DNA from: Streptomyces sp. NBC_00582
GTDB lineage: Bacteria; Actinomycetota; Actinomycetes; Streptomycetales; Streptomycetaceae
DNA: 64,000 nt
Direction of reading: 5' to 3'
NCBI RefSeq assembly: GCF_036345155.1
Contig: NZ_CP107773.1
Coordinates: forward strand, 186,001 to 250,000
Position numbers and translations under genes: made by a program. Positions 16,556 through 25,246 of the stretch are shown piece after piece (within the stretch, counting starts at the first letter, position 1; the number at the start of each line of letters is the position of its first letter). The notes under the pieces are model-generated. The model saw only the letters and a program-made list of their open reading frames with translations. It made no database searches and was not told the DNA's origin.

Positions 16556-18766
16556 TCAGGTGCCGGTTGCGATCTGATCCGGATCGGCCTGGGGCAGCGG
16601 CCAGTAGTGGCGGTCACGGCCGCCGCCAAGGCATGCGAGAAGCACGTCTTCGGGCATCTGCAGCACCGGGGCGCAGCGGACGAGCTGGGCCGGCGAGATG
16701 GTGCCCGTGCCGTCGAGCCATGTGGCGACCAGTGTCTCGGGCAGGATCGCCGCGTCGGCCAGGTCGGCGCAGGTCATCTTGTGTGCGGCCAGCTGGTGGC
16801 GCAGGGTGCCGCGTGCGGTGTCCGGCTCGGCGAGTTCGTTCAGCCGCGCGGTGATCTTGCCGGGCAACTGCGGGTCGGGCGCGGGGCGCGCGGGCTCGCG
16901 GTGCGCCAGGTAGGACGGGACCGGGGCAGCGAGGGCGCGCAGCGCGTAGGCGGAGCAGTCGTCGAGGAGCTTCAGGGCCCAGGTGCGGGCGTGACGCTCA
17001 TTCTGGTCCGCGTGCAGCCTCCAGACGTGGGCGCGGCCGGCAAGGCAGAAGTCGCGGTCGACCAGAAGCGGTCCGGCCTGCTCGGCCTGAGCTCGGTCGT
17101 GACGCGGCCACACGTCGAGACCGAGAACGGGGGTCGCCAGGAGAAGGGTGAGAAGCCGGTCGAGGCTGGCGGCCATGGCTACCGCGGTCGGTTCGTTGAA
17201 GAAACGCCGCTGCGCATAGCCGATGAAGGTCTCGAACTCGTCGCGCAAGTCCGGTGCGGTGGAGGGGCTTTCGGGCACGGTGGCGGTCAGGGCGGGGGTG
17301 CTCGCGAAGAACGCGTCCGGGTCGGCGGTGCGCAGTTGGTCAAGGACGTCCGGATTGAAGCCGCGGGCCGCGTCGCGGGGCCGCATATTGCCGAAGGTGA
17401 CGAACCAGGCGTTGGGGCGCAGGTCTCCGGTGCCCAGCTGCTGGCTGGCGGGATGGTCGGGGTCGGCTGCGACGTGAGCGAGGCTCTCGTCGTAGTGGAA
17501 CAGCACGTCCTCGTCCTGGAGGAAGGCCTCGCGCCAGAGGCTGGACTGCCGGTGCCGGGCGGTGAACTCCTCGGCTGGCGGGAGCCCGTAGCCCTCGGCG
17601 AAGTCCTCGTCGTCTTCGAGGTAGTCGAACAGCACTTCGGCTTCGCGCAGCATCAGGTGGAAGGCGAGTTCCTCGGCGGTGCAGCGCGGCAGGGGTGCGC
17701 GGCCGGCCCGCAGGTCGTCGGCGAGGTCGTCGAGCGCGCGGACCATGGCCAGGCGCCAGCTGGCTCCCTGTCCGTCGCAGATCGGGGGCAGCTCCAGCAG
17801 GAAGGAGTCGTCGAGCCGCCATTCGTCTTCCTCGGATGGCCGGTCGAAGACGCGGTCACCGTAGTGGAGGAGGTCGTGGTAGCCGCGCTCGGCGACGATG
17901 CCGGCGGCCACCGCCAGGACCTGGGCCGCCTGCGGGGTGAGGACCTCGGCGAGCTCCTCGTACTCCGCTTGGCCCTCGTAGGCGTCCCACGCCGTGGTCC
18001 GGGACCCGAGCCGCAAGAGCTCGGCGGTGCGTTCGGCGGACAGCGGGCCGGCGGGGACCAGGGGTGCGCCGTCGAGGTGGGCCTGCGCCCATGCGGGATG
18101 CCCACGGTGCGGGTCGCGGGGCGTGGTGATGGAGTAGGGCGAGAACCAGTAGTCCGGCCCGTCCCAGCCTCCTTCGGGCTCGGGCATCGTCTCGTCCTCG
18201 ACGTCCTCCGCGTCCTCACCGGTGTCCGCGGGCTGGGCTTCGGGGATCGAGTACTTCGCGCCCTCGACGATGAACTGCCAGGCGTCCTCCCAGTACGGCG
18301 GACGGTACGAACCCTCCTTGCCCTCCTCGGGCAGGGGGACGCCCAGGGCGCGAAGTTCTCCGTCGCTGGCCGCGCATGCACGCGATGCCAGGGTGAGCAT
18401 CTGAGCGAGGGCCCAGTCCTCCGCTACGCAGCGCGGCAGCGGGGCCTTTCCGGCGTCGAGATCCTCGGCCAGATCGTGGAAGGCGCGGGCCGCCCCGGCC
18501 CGGAAGGCGCGGTCGCGCGTGTCGCAGGCTTCGGGCGCCAGGTGCAGAACGGTGCCGGTTGCCTGCGGGGCGGAGCGATCGAAGGACCGGTCCCCGTAGG
18601 TGGCGGCGTCACGGTAGGCGAGGGTGGCGAGCATGCGGCCGGCCGCCGTCAGAAGACCACGGGAGAACGCGGGCAGCGATCTGTCCAGGTCCTCTTCCGG
18701 GAGCTCGTAGTACTGGGCGTCCTCGGCGTAGACACTGAACGCATCGGTGTCTTCGGGCCTGCTCAA
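16556..18766 (-). CDS. 736-residue protein with a duplicated domain and C-terminal HTH-like region
   Basis: Start is TTG 18766, preceded by GGAGAG five bases upstream. Two homologous segments can be aligned by eye: ~33-125 and ~277-375, each with an Ala-rich helix, a YGDR.FDR turn and ...F/L.DLA.DL.AG.APLPRC.AE. The C-terminal ~70 residues (LRHQLAAHKMTCADLADAAILPETLVATWLDGTG) resemble an XRE-type helix-turn-helix. The protein is strongly acidic overall. It lies downstream of another HTH protein gene (start 20239) in the same direction, 168 bp apart. No family recognised. Confidence 0.65.
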   Translation of the reverse strand: MSRPEDTDAFSVYAEDAQYYELPEEDLDRSLPAFSRGLLTAAGRMLATLAYRDAATYGDRSFDRSAPQATGTVLHLAPEACDTRDRAFRAGAARAFHDLAEDLDAGKAPLPRCVAEDWALAQMLTLASRACAASDGELRALGVPLPEEGKEGSYRPPYWEDAWQFIVEGAKYSIPEAQPADTGEDAEDVEDETMPEPEGGWDGPDYWFSPYSITTPRDPHRGHPAWAQAHLDGAPLVPAGPLSAERTAELLRLGSRTTAWDAYEGQAEYEELAEVLTPQAAQVLAVAAGIVAERGYHDLLHYGDRVFDRPSEEDEWRLDDSFLLELPPICDGQGASWRLAMVRALDDLADDLRAGRAPLPRCTAEELAFHLMLREAEVLFDYLEDDEDFAEGYGLPPAEEFTARHRQSSLWREAFLQDEDVLFHYDESLAHVAADPDHPASQQLGTGDLRPNAWFVTFGNMRPRDAARGFNPDVLDQLRTADPDAFFASTPALTATVPESPSTAPDLRDEFETFIGYAQRRFFNEPTAVAMAASLDRLLTLLLATPVLGLDVWPRHDRAQAEQAGPLLVDRDFCLAGRAHVWRLHADQNERHARTWALKLLDDCSAYALRALAAPVPSYLAHREPARPAPDPQLPGKITARLNELAEPDTARGTLRHQLAAHKMTCADLADAAILPETLVATWLDGTGTISPAQLVRCAPVLQMPEDVLLACLGGGRDRHYWPLPQADPDQIATGT

Positions 18767-18934
18767 TTCGTCTCTCCACCCCGTCCCGCCCGGGGCGGTA
18801 GGGCGGCGACCGGCTCAGTCTTCCACGCCGAGTCGGGCAGAGGCGCCGCGTGCGGGCGACAGCCGGACGCCGGGGGCCAGCGTGGCATGCCGGTAGCTGC
18901 TCCGGACGTGGTCAGGAAAAACCGCATGGCTGCC

Positions 18935-20239
18935 TCAGCGGCTGAAGATGACAGTGAGCACCGCGACTTTCGACAGCGCATCGGCGACACCCCGCTCGGC
19001 CGCGGCCTCCAGGTCCGACGCAGGGGGCTCTTGGCCGAGCGAGTGCAGCCTGCGGGCGTGCTGGTAGGCAAGACCCAGCTCCGCGGCTGTTTCCAGGGCC
19101 GCTGCGACGGCCTGACCGTCGGGACGAGTACCCCGTTGACGCCCCGCGACCTGCCGGGTCGCGTGATCGCCGAGCGGACCGCTCGTCTCAAGGAGGAACA
19201 CCGCCCAGTCCGACCGGTGCATGAGCGCCGACAGTGACACCGGCCCGAGCACGCTTCCGGATTCCGGGGCGGACCTGGGGATCGTGCTCGGCCCCGACCG
19301 CCGGCGCCGGGCGCCAGCGTCATCGGTGTCGTCCTCGTCCTGGAGGATGTCGATGAACCATCCCCCGATTCCGGGCAGGCCGTCGATGTCGTCCTGCCAG
19401 ACGGGGTGCGCACCCAGCCGGGGCGCCTCCTGGGTGACCCGGCGCTTCTGCACATCGCAGTCGTCATGCGGTACGTCGACACGGTCGGAGGTAGCACCAG
19501 GGTCGGGTTCGGCGGGTTCGCGGGAGGGTGCGCCACGCCGCTCGGGCGGCCCGGTGCGGTCGAGGAAGCGTACGAACTCCTCATGCGTGAAGCCGTAGGC
19601 GTCGCACAGCCCGGGCCAGTCGTGACGGTGGGGGATCGTGCGCCCTGACTCCCAGTTGCTCACCGTGCTCACGGACGACACCTTGGCGGTGGCGGCGATT
19701 TCGGAGCGGCTCTTTCCCGCACGAACCCGACGTGTCATCAACTCGCGGGCCAGGGGCGGCGCGTCCACGGCCCAGGTGAGCAGGTCACGAGCGGCCGTCA
19801 GGTGCTTCTCCTCGTCGGTCACCTGCTGCAGGATGCGCAGCACCATACGCGCCACCAGCCGCCGCGGATTGGTCTCGGGATCTTCCGGGGCCCCGGCGTA
19901 GGGGCCGCGGCGGCTGTCCGGGATCTGGTAATAGGCGCCGTCGATCAGGAGATCGCCGTCGAAGATCTCGTCGGTCTCGCGGTAGCCGTGGTCGTTGGAC
20001 TGGCTCATCGTCCCGGCGAAGGCGAGGACTCGCAGGTCATCGTCGCCGGGTGTGCTGTCCGGGCCGTTCGGCAGGCAGATCCGGGCGAGATCGGCCAGGC
20101 ACACCAGGAACGCCCGCTGGTCAGGGGCAGTGGGCGTAGGACGGTGTTCGAGCGCGGCGGCCATGGCGAGCACGGCGGCGCTACGGCGCTTGCGTACGTC
20201 GGGGTGGAGCGGGCGTGATTCCTGTCGTTGTGCGGTCAC
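18935..20239 (-). CDS. XRE-type helix-turn-helix protein, 434 residues
   Basis: GTG 20239 is taken as start because the preceding in-frame residues look random; no good ribosome binding site is visible, so translation may be leaderless. A HTH lies mid-protein: LMTRRVRAGKSRSEIAATAKVSSVSTVSNWESGRTIPHRHDW, where STVSNWESG is the recognition-helix signature of XRE/Cro proteins. N-terminal and C-terminal flanks are Ala-rich helical and unrecognised. It precedes the 736-residue protein, which ends in a similar fold, suggesting the two work together (inference). Confidence 0.65.
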   Translation of the reverse strand: MTAQRQESRPLHPDVRKRRSAAVLAMAAALEHRPTPTAPDQRAFLVCLADLARICLPNGPDSTPGDDDLRVLAFAGTMSQSNDHGYRETDEIFDGDLLIDGAYYQIPDSRRGPYAGAPEDPETNPRRLVARMVLRILQQVTDEEKHLTAARDLLTWAVDAPPLARELMTRRVRAGKSRSEIAATAKVSSVSTVSNWESGRTIPHRHDWPGLCDAYGFTHEEFVRFLDRTGPPERRGAPSREPAEPDPGATSDRVDVPHDDCDVQKRRVTQEAPRLGAHPVWQDDIDGLPGIGGWFIDILQDEDDTDDAGARRRRSGPSTIPRSAPESGSVLGPVSLSALMHRSDWAVFLLETSGPLGDHATRQVAGRQRGTRPDGQAVAAALETAAELGLAYQHARRLHSLGQEPPASDLEAAAERGVADALSKVAVLTVIFSR

Positions 20240-20999
20240 GGAACACAGCGTGAAGGCCTTCGACCAGCGAAGACAAGGCACTCCGGAAACGTTGACATCG
20301 GCGGGGTCGGCCGCCGGACGCACCCGCTCGGTTGGGCGGTCCGCGGCTTCACCAGGCAAGCGACCCCGCTGTCCCGGTGTCCCGGCCCGGGAACCGGCGA
20401 CAGGAACGGAGCCGCCTCGCGCCCGCCACGACCGTGGGCGGTTCCCTCATCGCGATCTCGACACCGGAGAGTGCCCGCTGGGTAACCGTCGCCACAGCCC
20501 GGCCGGGGTTGCCGCTCCGCGGAGCGCGTTTCACGAATCGCCGGCCTGAGCGCCGATCCCTCCTCTGCGGCTGGGGAGCCGGGGCACAGCAATGGGTTAC
20601 AGCTACCCGATCGAAGCGATTCGGAAGGACCACGATCAAGACCAGGTATCGCTGCCCGTCTGCGGTTCGTGGCCAACGGCCCAGCCGTGCAAGGGGAGTG
20701 GGCGCTGACATCGAGCTCGCGACCGTTACACGGAGTGGGCCGGGCTCTACAGCAGGGATCCAAAGGTCGTGGTCTGGCTCATTGAAGAGACGGGCGGGCG
20801 CGAGCGTGTGCGTCGTACGTGGACGGCGCAGGGCGAGACCGTGTCGCAGAACGCATAGTGGCCGGCGAGCCGGTCGTGTTGCTGCACGCTGTCGGGGCCG
20901 ACATACGGACCCACGTCCGGCACCCGGAGCTAGGGGCGGCAGCGTAGAAAGTGCAGAAGGTTGCACGCCGCGCATGTCGGGTGCCCATAGGCTCCCGAC
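20240..20999. other. 760-bp intergenic region with gene remnants
   Basis: No intact gene is evident. Plus-strand coding-like text appears in two different frames between ~20590 and 20858 (see the pseudogene entry). The right end holds the leaderless promoter and inverted repeat of the protease gene. Confidence 0.4.
20590..20858 (+). pseudogene. Possible frameshifted small gene
   Basis: One frame reads IAARLRFVANGPAVQGEWALTS; an adjacent frame continues RDRYTEWAGLYSRDPKVVVW...RERVRRTWTAQGETVSQNA and stops at 20858. Each half looks like protein and together they read like one ~80-residue product, so a single frameshift near 20706-20720 may have broken the gene. The frame that starts at ATG 20592 meets TGA at 20706. 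A sequencing error or a chance resemblance cannot be excluded. Confidence 0.35.
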
Positions 21000-21003
21000 A
21001 TGC
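20972..21003. promoter_or_regulatory. Inverted repeat over leaderless promoter of the protease gene
   Basis: GCATGTCGGG (20972-20981) and CCCGACATGC (20994-21003) are exact reverse complements separated by 12 bp. The spacer contains TAGGCT (20988-20993), a good -10 placed 6 bp before ATG 21000, as expected for a leaderless transcript. The repeat spans the -10 and start codon, so it could be an operator. Confidence 0.55.
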
Positions 21004-21962
21004 AAGGAGCCCACCGCGTTCACACGCTGTCGTACGCCGCCCTATACATGGAATCCTGGTTCCGCTCCCGCGGGGACGAGGATGACGAGCGCCTTGGGTC
21101 CGCTACGGGGTTTTTGGTCGGAATTCCCGGACATTACTGGCTCGTTACGGCCTGGCATGTCTTGAGCGGCCGCCGCTCCGATACCGGCGAGATCAGGTCA
21201 GACAAGGCCCTGTGCCCGGACTACATTCGCGTGCGCTTCGCGGGCGAAGACGACCTTGCGCCCATCCATGTCGAGTACGAGTTGTACGACGACGAGTTCG
21301 ATGAGTTCCAGGCCAACCCACGGTTTCGCAGCCCCGTCGAGCGGCGGATCGATGTCGCCGCCTTGCGTATTGGCGACGTGCCAGGGCCCGCGGTGGACGC
21401 GGCCATGCCCAACACCTGGCCCACTCTGCGTGAGCTGTCTCCCAAAGAACGTCGTGCGCAGTTCGGCAGCGAGGCGGACACCCCCATCCCTCTGCGGATC
21501 ACAGACCGCCTCTTCGTCCTGGGCTTCCCTTTCGGGGACACCGGCAGTTGGCCGTTCGCCGTCTGGACGGCAGCTCCAGTGGCCAGCGAACCGCTCGCCG
21601 GCTGGGGAGGACTTCCCGGATTCCTGCTCGACTCCCGGACTCGCCCGGGCCAGTCCGGTTCTCCAGTCGTGATGCATATCCGGCCTGGGGAACCCGTCGT
21701 TGCTGACGGTGTCGTTCACATGCACGAGGAGTCGGTCACGGCCCTGGTCGGGATCTACAGCGGACGACTGGATCCGAACTCCGACCTGGGCATGGTCTGG
21801 ACGACGGACGCCCTCTTCGGATTTCTCCCGGAAATCGCCCCACCAAACTGGTCGCCTACGTTCGTACCGGCTGCACCGTCGGTGAGCGACGACGGCGACC
21901 GATACGCCAACGGAGATGGGGATCAGCCCGGGAACTGCGCCCCGGTTCGTGAACGCTCGTGA
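21000..21962 (+). CDS. Trypsin-like serine peptidase domain protein
   Basis: 320 residues. The chymotrypsin-fold triad is readable: His53 in YWLVTAWHVLSG, Asp118 in ERRIDVAALRIGD, and Ser219 in RTRPGQSGSPVVM (GQSGSP in place of GDSGGP). The N-terminus ATGFLVGIPGHYWLVTAWHV is the usual start of such domains. There is no signal peptide or membrane anchor, so it should act in the cytoplasm. Stand-alone cytoplasmic trypsin-like domains occur in bacterial conflict systems, where they act as effectors; that role is inference. No partner gene lies on the same strand. Expression is probably leaderless. Confidence 0.85.
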   Translation: MQGAHRVHTLSYAALYMESWFRSRGDEDDERLGSATGFLVGIPGHYWLVTAWHVLSGRRSDTGEIRSDKALCPDYIRVRFAGEDDLAPIHVEYELYDDEFDEFQANPRFRSPVERRIDVAALRIGDVPGPAVDAAMPNTWPTLRELSPKERRAQFGSEADTPIPLRITDRLFVLGFPFGDTGSWPFAVWTAAPVASEPLAGWGGLPGFLLDSRTRPGQSGSPVVMHIRPGEPVVADGVVHMHEESVTALVGIYSGRLDPNSDLGMVWTTDALFGFLPEIAPPNWSPTFVPAAPSVSDDGDRYANGDGDQPGNCAPVRERS

Positions 21963-22395
21963 GGCCGAGGGCGGGCGCTCGGAGTCTGACGACGAGGATG
22001 GACGCCTCTTCCGCGGCGCGGGTCTGCGGCTAAATCTCCTACTCGCATCTCCATGCATGCCTGTACCCGCGTCAGCGACCCGTGTGTTCTCATGCGCGGA
22101 GCGCCAGTTGCAGGCCGGCCGGGCGCATCGGCGTGAGGCTGTGCGTCGGGAGGTGTACGGCATATGCATCGCGAGCACGAAGCTGCTGTCGGCGGCGTGG
22201 TGGCGGTTCTCCGACCTGGTGAACAGTTCACGCCGGAGCAGTGGCGGGTCTCCTTCGCCGAGGTGCACGAGCGTGGGTCCAGTTAGGTGGTCCGACAGGG
22301 TTTGCGCGGGGCCCAGATCGCGGCGAGGGCCACGTGCAAGCGATCCGTAGGCCTTCTTGGGGCATCGGCGCGCTCTGGCGTCCAGGTCTCTCTCT
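21963..22395. other. Intergenic between convergent genes
   Basis: 433 bp between the end of the protease gene and the end of the HEPN-zinc-ribbon gene. The only item I can support is one short plus-strand ORF at 22164-22286. No terminator hairpin stands out. Confidence 0.35.
22164..22286 (+). CDS. Possible 40-residue small protein
   Basis: ATG 22164 follows GGGAGG with ~10 bp spacing and opens a 40-residue frame that reads like protein: it starts MHREHEAAVGGVVAVLRPG and ends QWRVSFAEVHERGSS. No family recognised. It could equally be the surviving end of a larger gene. Confidence 0.35.
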   Translation: MHREHEAAVGGVVAVLRPGEQFTPEQWRVSFAEVHERGSS

Positions 22396-23466
22396 TCAGT
22401 GCGATGCGGCGACGTTGCCCGAGCAGTTGCTGCAGGTGGTCTCGTCTTCCCGCGCGCGGAACGGCACGAAGCAGCGGGAGCAGTGCGCCAGCCCCGGAAT
22501 CGCCCGGGCGCACCAGAAACAGAAGAACACCTGCTCGTCCGGCGCTGCGGCGGTCTTCGCTCCCACCACGAGACTTTCCTCGTTGCAGTCCGGGCACGAT
22601 TCCACAGCCATGATCCCGAGCAGGTCCGGTGCTCCCGGGTCGCGGCCCAGCACGAACACGGCATACATCGTTGCCCCGTCGTGCGTCGGCTGGGAAGAGC
22701 CGCAGAACCAGCAGCTCACACGGTCTTTCCGCGGCTCGGCGATCAGTGCCCACTGGTCACAGTCGGGGCACCGCAGGGTGCGGTCCCGCAGTGGTTCCAG
22801 GTCCGCGCGTATCCGTTGCATGCGCTTCTTGACGAAGCCTTCAATCTGAGAGAGACCGCCGCGGATCTGCTCCATGTCCGCCCGGGTGTTCTCCGCTTCC
22901 GGCGCCGGCAACGCGGGAAGCAGCTCCTCGTCGAGGAAACGGATCAGGAAGTCCAGCACCTCCGCAGCCTGACTCTCCACGGCGCGGGCGTTCGCCGCCG
23001 GACCGATCAGCCCGTAATGCTGCAACGCGTTGCGGTGCTTCGCCAGTTTGTGCAGGGCGCTGGAGTCCTTGTCGCTGATGGGGATCCCGGCGATGTCCTT
23101 CAGCCTCTGAACGGTCTCGTCCGGGCCACAGCTCTTCAGCGTGCCGTCTTCCAGTTCTGACCGCTTGGCCTGGCCTGGGTCCTTGAAGACCAAGGACCAG
23201 TGCTCCAGCTGCAGCCGGGCTTTGAGGAGCACCTCGGCGCCGGCCGCCAGATGGAGAACGGCGTACTTCAGGTCCCGGGCGCTGATCCGCTCGTCCCCCA
23301 GTGCCAAGTACTCGCCCACGCTGACCAGGTAGTCCAGGCCGTTGGGCACCGGTGGGAAGAACACCTCACTACCCGGGTGCTCCACCTCCCTGGACGGGTT
23401 GTACAACTGGTCGTCGGTGCGGGGCTCCCAGTCAAGGTCGGGCAGGTCGTGGTCGGCAGCGCTCAT
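22396..23466 (-). CDS. HEPN-like protein with C-terminal zinc ribbons
   Basis: 356 residues. The N-terminal half is helical with AVLHLAAGAEVLLKARLQLEHWSL and, at 145-150, RNALQH: the Rx4H motif of HEPN domains, which in many toxins and defence effectors forms the RNase active site. The C-terminal third holds repeated CxxC pairs (CPDC...CWFC, CPDC...CFWC, CSRC...CSNC), consistent with several zinc ribbons. Its ATG overlaps the upstream stop by 4 bp (ATGA, 23463-23466), so it is translationally coupled as the last gene of a three-gene operon. RNA cleavage is an inference from the motif. Confidence 0.7.
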   Translation of the reverse strand: MSAADHDLPDLDWEPRTDDQLYNPSREVEHPGSEVFFPPVPNGLDYLVSVGEYLALGDERISARDLKYAVLHLAAGAEVLLKARLQLEHWSLVFKDPGQAKRSELEDGTLKSCGPDETVQRLKDIAGIPISDKDSSALHKLAKHRNALQHYGLIGPAANARAVESQAAEVLDFLIRFLDEELLPALPAPEAENTRADMEQIRGGLSQIEGFVKKRMQRIRADLEPLRDRTLRCPDCDQWALIAEPRKDRVSCWFCGSSQPTHDGATMYAVFVLGRDPGAPDLLGIMAVESCPDCNEESLVVGAKTAAAPDEQVFFCFWCARAIPGLAHCSRCFVPFRAREDETTCSNCSGNVAASH

Positions 23467-24020
23467 GCGTCCGGCACCGTCCGCAGCGCGTCGACCACGT
23501 CAGGGGGCAACTCATAGCCCTGGTCCGCGAGTTCGTCGGCGAGCCGGGCGCGCTGCTCCACCGGCCAGTCGGCCAGCACGGCGGCGACCGACTCGCTGAA
23601 CGGCTTTGCCCGCTGCCGCTCGCGGATGGCCGCGTCGACGTGCGCGTCGACCTCGGGGTAACGGGTGCTGAGCAGGTCGAGGCTGGTCAGCAGCATGTAC
23701 GCCAGCGAGTGCAGTTCCCAGTCGGTCTGGCGGCGGCGTGCGTTCGCGTCCTCACGGAAGGCGAGAGCCTCGCGCAACGGCTCGGCGTCCAGCACCAGTT
23801 GGGCCACGCCGTCCGCGGTCGGCGCCTGCCCGGGGGCGACGTGTTCGCCGACGCCGACCAGCAGGCGCCGGGCGAAGATGTGCAGGCCGTGGTCGTGCCC
23901 GGAGTCGCCGGCGGCGGTGGGCTGCTCGCGGGAGTTGAGCACGCTGCACAGGGCGGCGGCCGTGTGGGTGATCCGCGCGGCGATCTCGCCGGCGCAGCGA
24001 GGTGCTTTGGGCTGGCTCAC
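23463..24020 (-). CDS. Hypothetical helical protein, middle gene of HEPN operon
   Basis: 185 residues, no recognised family. Predicted mostly helical, with an acidic middle and a C-terminus (VEQRARLADELADQGYELPPDVVDAL) that resembles the end of the first gene's product. Both of its junctions are 4-bp ATGA overlaps, implying equimolar production with its neighbours. It could be the partner or inhibitor of the HEPN protein (inference). Confidence 0.6.
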   Translation of the reverse strand: MSQPKAPRCAGEIAARITHTAAALCSVLNSREQPTAAGDSGHDHGLHIFARRLLVGVGEHVAPGQAPTADGVAQLVLDAEPLREALAFREDANARRRQTDWELHSLAYMLLTSLDLLSTRYPEVDAHVDAAIRERQRAKPFSESVAAVLADWPVEQRARLADELADQGYELPPDVVDALRTVPDA

Positions 24021-24283
24021 GCGGGGAACCTGCCCAACTGCCCGGCGCGCAGCGCCGCGACGACCTCGGCGGCGGTCAGCAGGCCACGCTGCTCGATCTC
24101 GTCGGCGAGGTGCCGCCGGTAGGCGCGCTGGAAGGCGTCGAGCATCTGCTGCCCGCTGATGCCGGGTTCCTCCGGGAGACGCGCGGCGATCTGGCCGCGC
24201 CAGAACTCGGGGGTGATGGCCGCTTCCGCCAGGGCGGGGTCGAGGTCGACGAGACCGGGCTGCTGAATGGAGGGCTCAGGCAT
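24017..24283 (-). CDS. Small hypothetical protein, first gene of HEPN operon
   Basis: 88 residues from ATG 24283, preceded by GGAG in CTAGGCTCCTCCTC-type sequence (GGAGGAGCC on the coding strand). Helical, with EFWRGQIAARLPEEPGISGQQMLDAFQRAYRRHLADEIEQRGLLTAAEVVAALR. A TAGGCT box lies next to the start. Coupled to the next gene through an ATGA overlap. The size and first position resemble an antitoxin, but no DNA-binding motif is visible. Confidence 0.6.
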   Translation of the reverse strand: MPEPSIQQPGLVDLDPALAEAAITPEFWRGQIAARLPEEPGISGQQMLDAFQRAYRRHLADEIEQRGLLTAAEVVAALRAGQLGRFPA

Positions 24284-24420
24284 GAGGAGGAGCCTAGTAC
24301 TCCTTCAGCAGTTTGACGTTTCCCCTGTTCAGGGGCAGTTTGGGCAAATGTAGTGGGCTGGTTGTCGACCCGTTCTCTCTTGAGCTTGCTGGGCAGCAAT
24401 ATCGGGGCAACACTTGCGAC

Positions 24421-25161
24421 ATGAATGAAGCGAGAGTCAAGGGATTGCTCTACTCGGTCACATGGAAAGACCAGCACCCCCTGGTGTGGAACGAGAATGC
24501 ATTTCCAGTTTCATTCAATGCCGACGGATGGGAATTGGTGCTGAACGAGCGAACTCTCGATGCGGCAGCAAGCAGCTCTCCATACCCTTCGGTGCAGGAT
24601 GCCCGTGAAGCACTCGAACCTAAACTAGACGCATGGAGAGCAAAGGCCGAACTTGAGGAAAGAGTGCTCCTCGAGTTCACATTCGCTCAAGCGACTCTGG
24701 AGCGTCTGCCCGGCGAACTGCCAGGCGTTCAGATGGACGTTGCCGGGTTCGTTGAGGGCGAATCGGTGAGCGTCGAGCGAAGCTCTCCACCTGCCCCTGA
24801 CTGGTCCTGGCGGGACACGCCTGCTGCTCAGACGGTCAGACTCATGTGTCTGCGACCTGTGAGGCAGGGCCGCAGACCGGTCGCAGACGCCGGCTACTGG
24901 CTTTCCACTTTTCTTTCGGTATGGGCTGGCGGGGATAGGGCTGCTGCGCAAAAGCTCAAGGTTAGCCGAGGAGTGATCAAGAGACTTCACGAAGTTTCCG
25001 GCTGGAGCCTCGAACGGAAGGTGGGAGGTGGCAGTCGCCCATTGACTAACGTGGAGAACACGTTCCTTCAAGCCGCGATCGAAGAATTGGCCCGACGCCT
25101 CCAGCTCGCAGAGAGCGACCTGTGCCCGGGCGAATTTCTGGACGTCAGTCATATGCCTTGA
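24421..25161 (+). CDS. Unrecognised protein in lower-GC sequence
   Basis: 246 residues from ATG 24421. Base use differs from its neighbours: AAA, TTG, TCA and CTC-light codons are common in stretches such as 24421-24560, suggesting recent transfer. The C-terminal region (GDRAAAQKLKVSRGVIKRLHEVSGW) could be a small helix-turn-helix. The N-terminal half is beta-rich. It is divergent from the HEPN operon with a 137-bp gap. No family or function assigned. Confidence 0.6.
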   Translation: MNEARVKGLLYSVTWKDQHPLVWNENAFPVSFNADGWELVLNERTLDAAASSSPYPSVQDAREALEPKLDAWRAKAELEERVLLEFTFAQATLERLPGELPGVQMDVAGFVEGESVSVERSSPPAPDWSWRDTPAAQTVRLMCLRPVRQGRRPVADAGYWLSTFLSVWAGGDRAAAQKLKVSRGVIKRLHEVSGWSLERKVGGGSRPLTNVENTFLQAAIEELARRLQLAESDLCPGEFLDVSHMP

Positions 25162-25246
25162 TCCAGAGAAAGGGGAGCGTCTTGCCGTGCCAGCTCGCCG
25201 CAGCCGGTCGTTGTTGAGGGTGACTGTCCTCGCCCTGGCGGTGTGG

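Noticed and set aside
16607..19237. 876-residue open frame on the plus strand
   Set aside because: Shadow of the 736-residue gene and its upstream gap; composition is Gly/Val/Arg-rich and there is no ribosome binding site.
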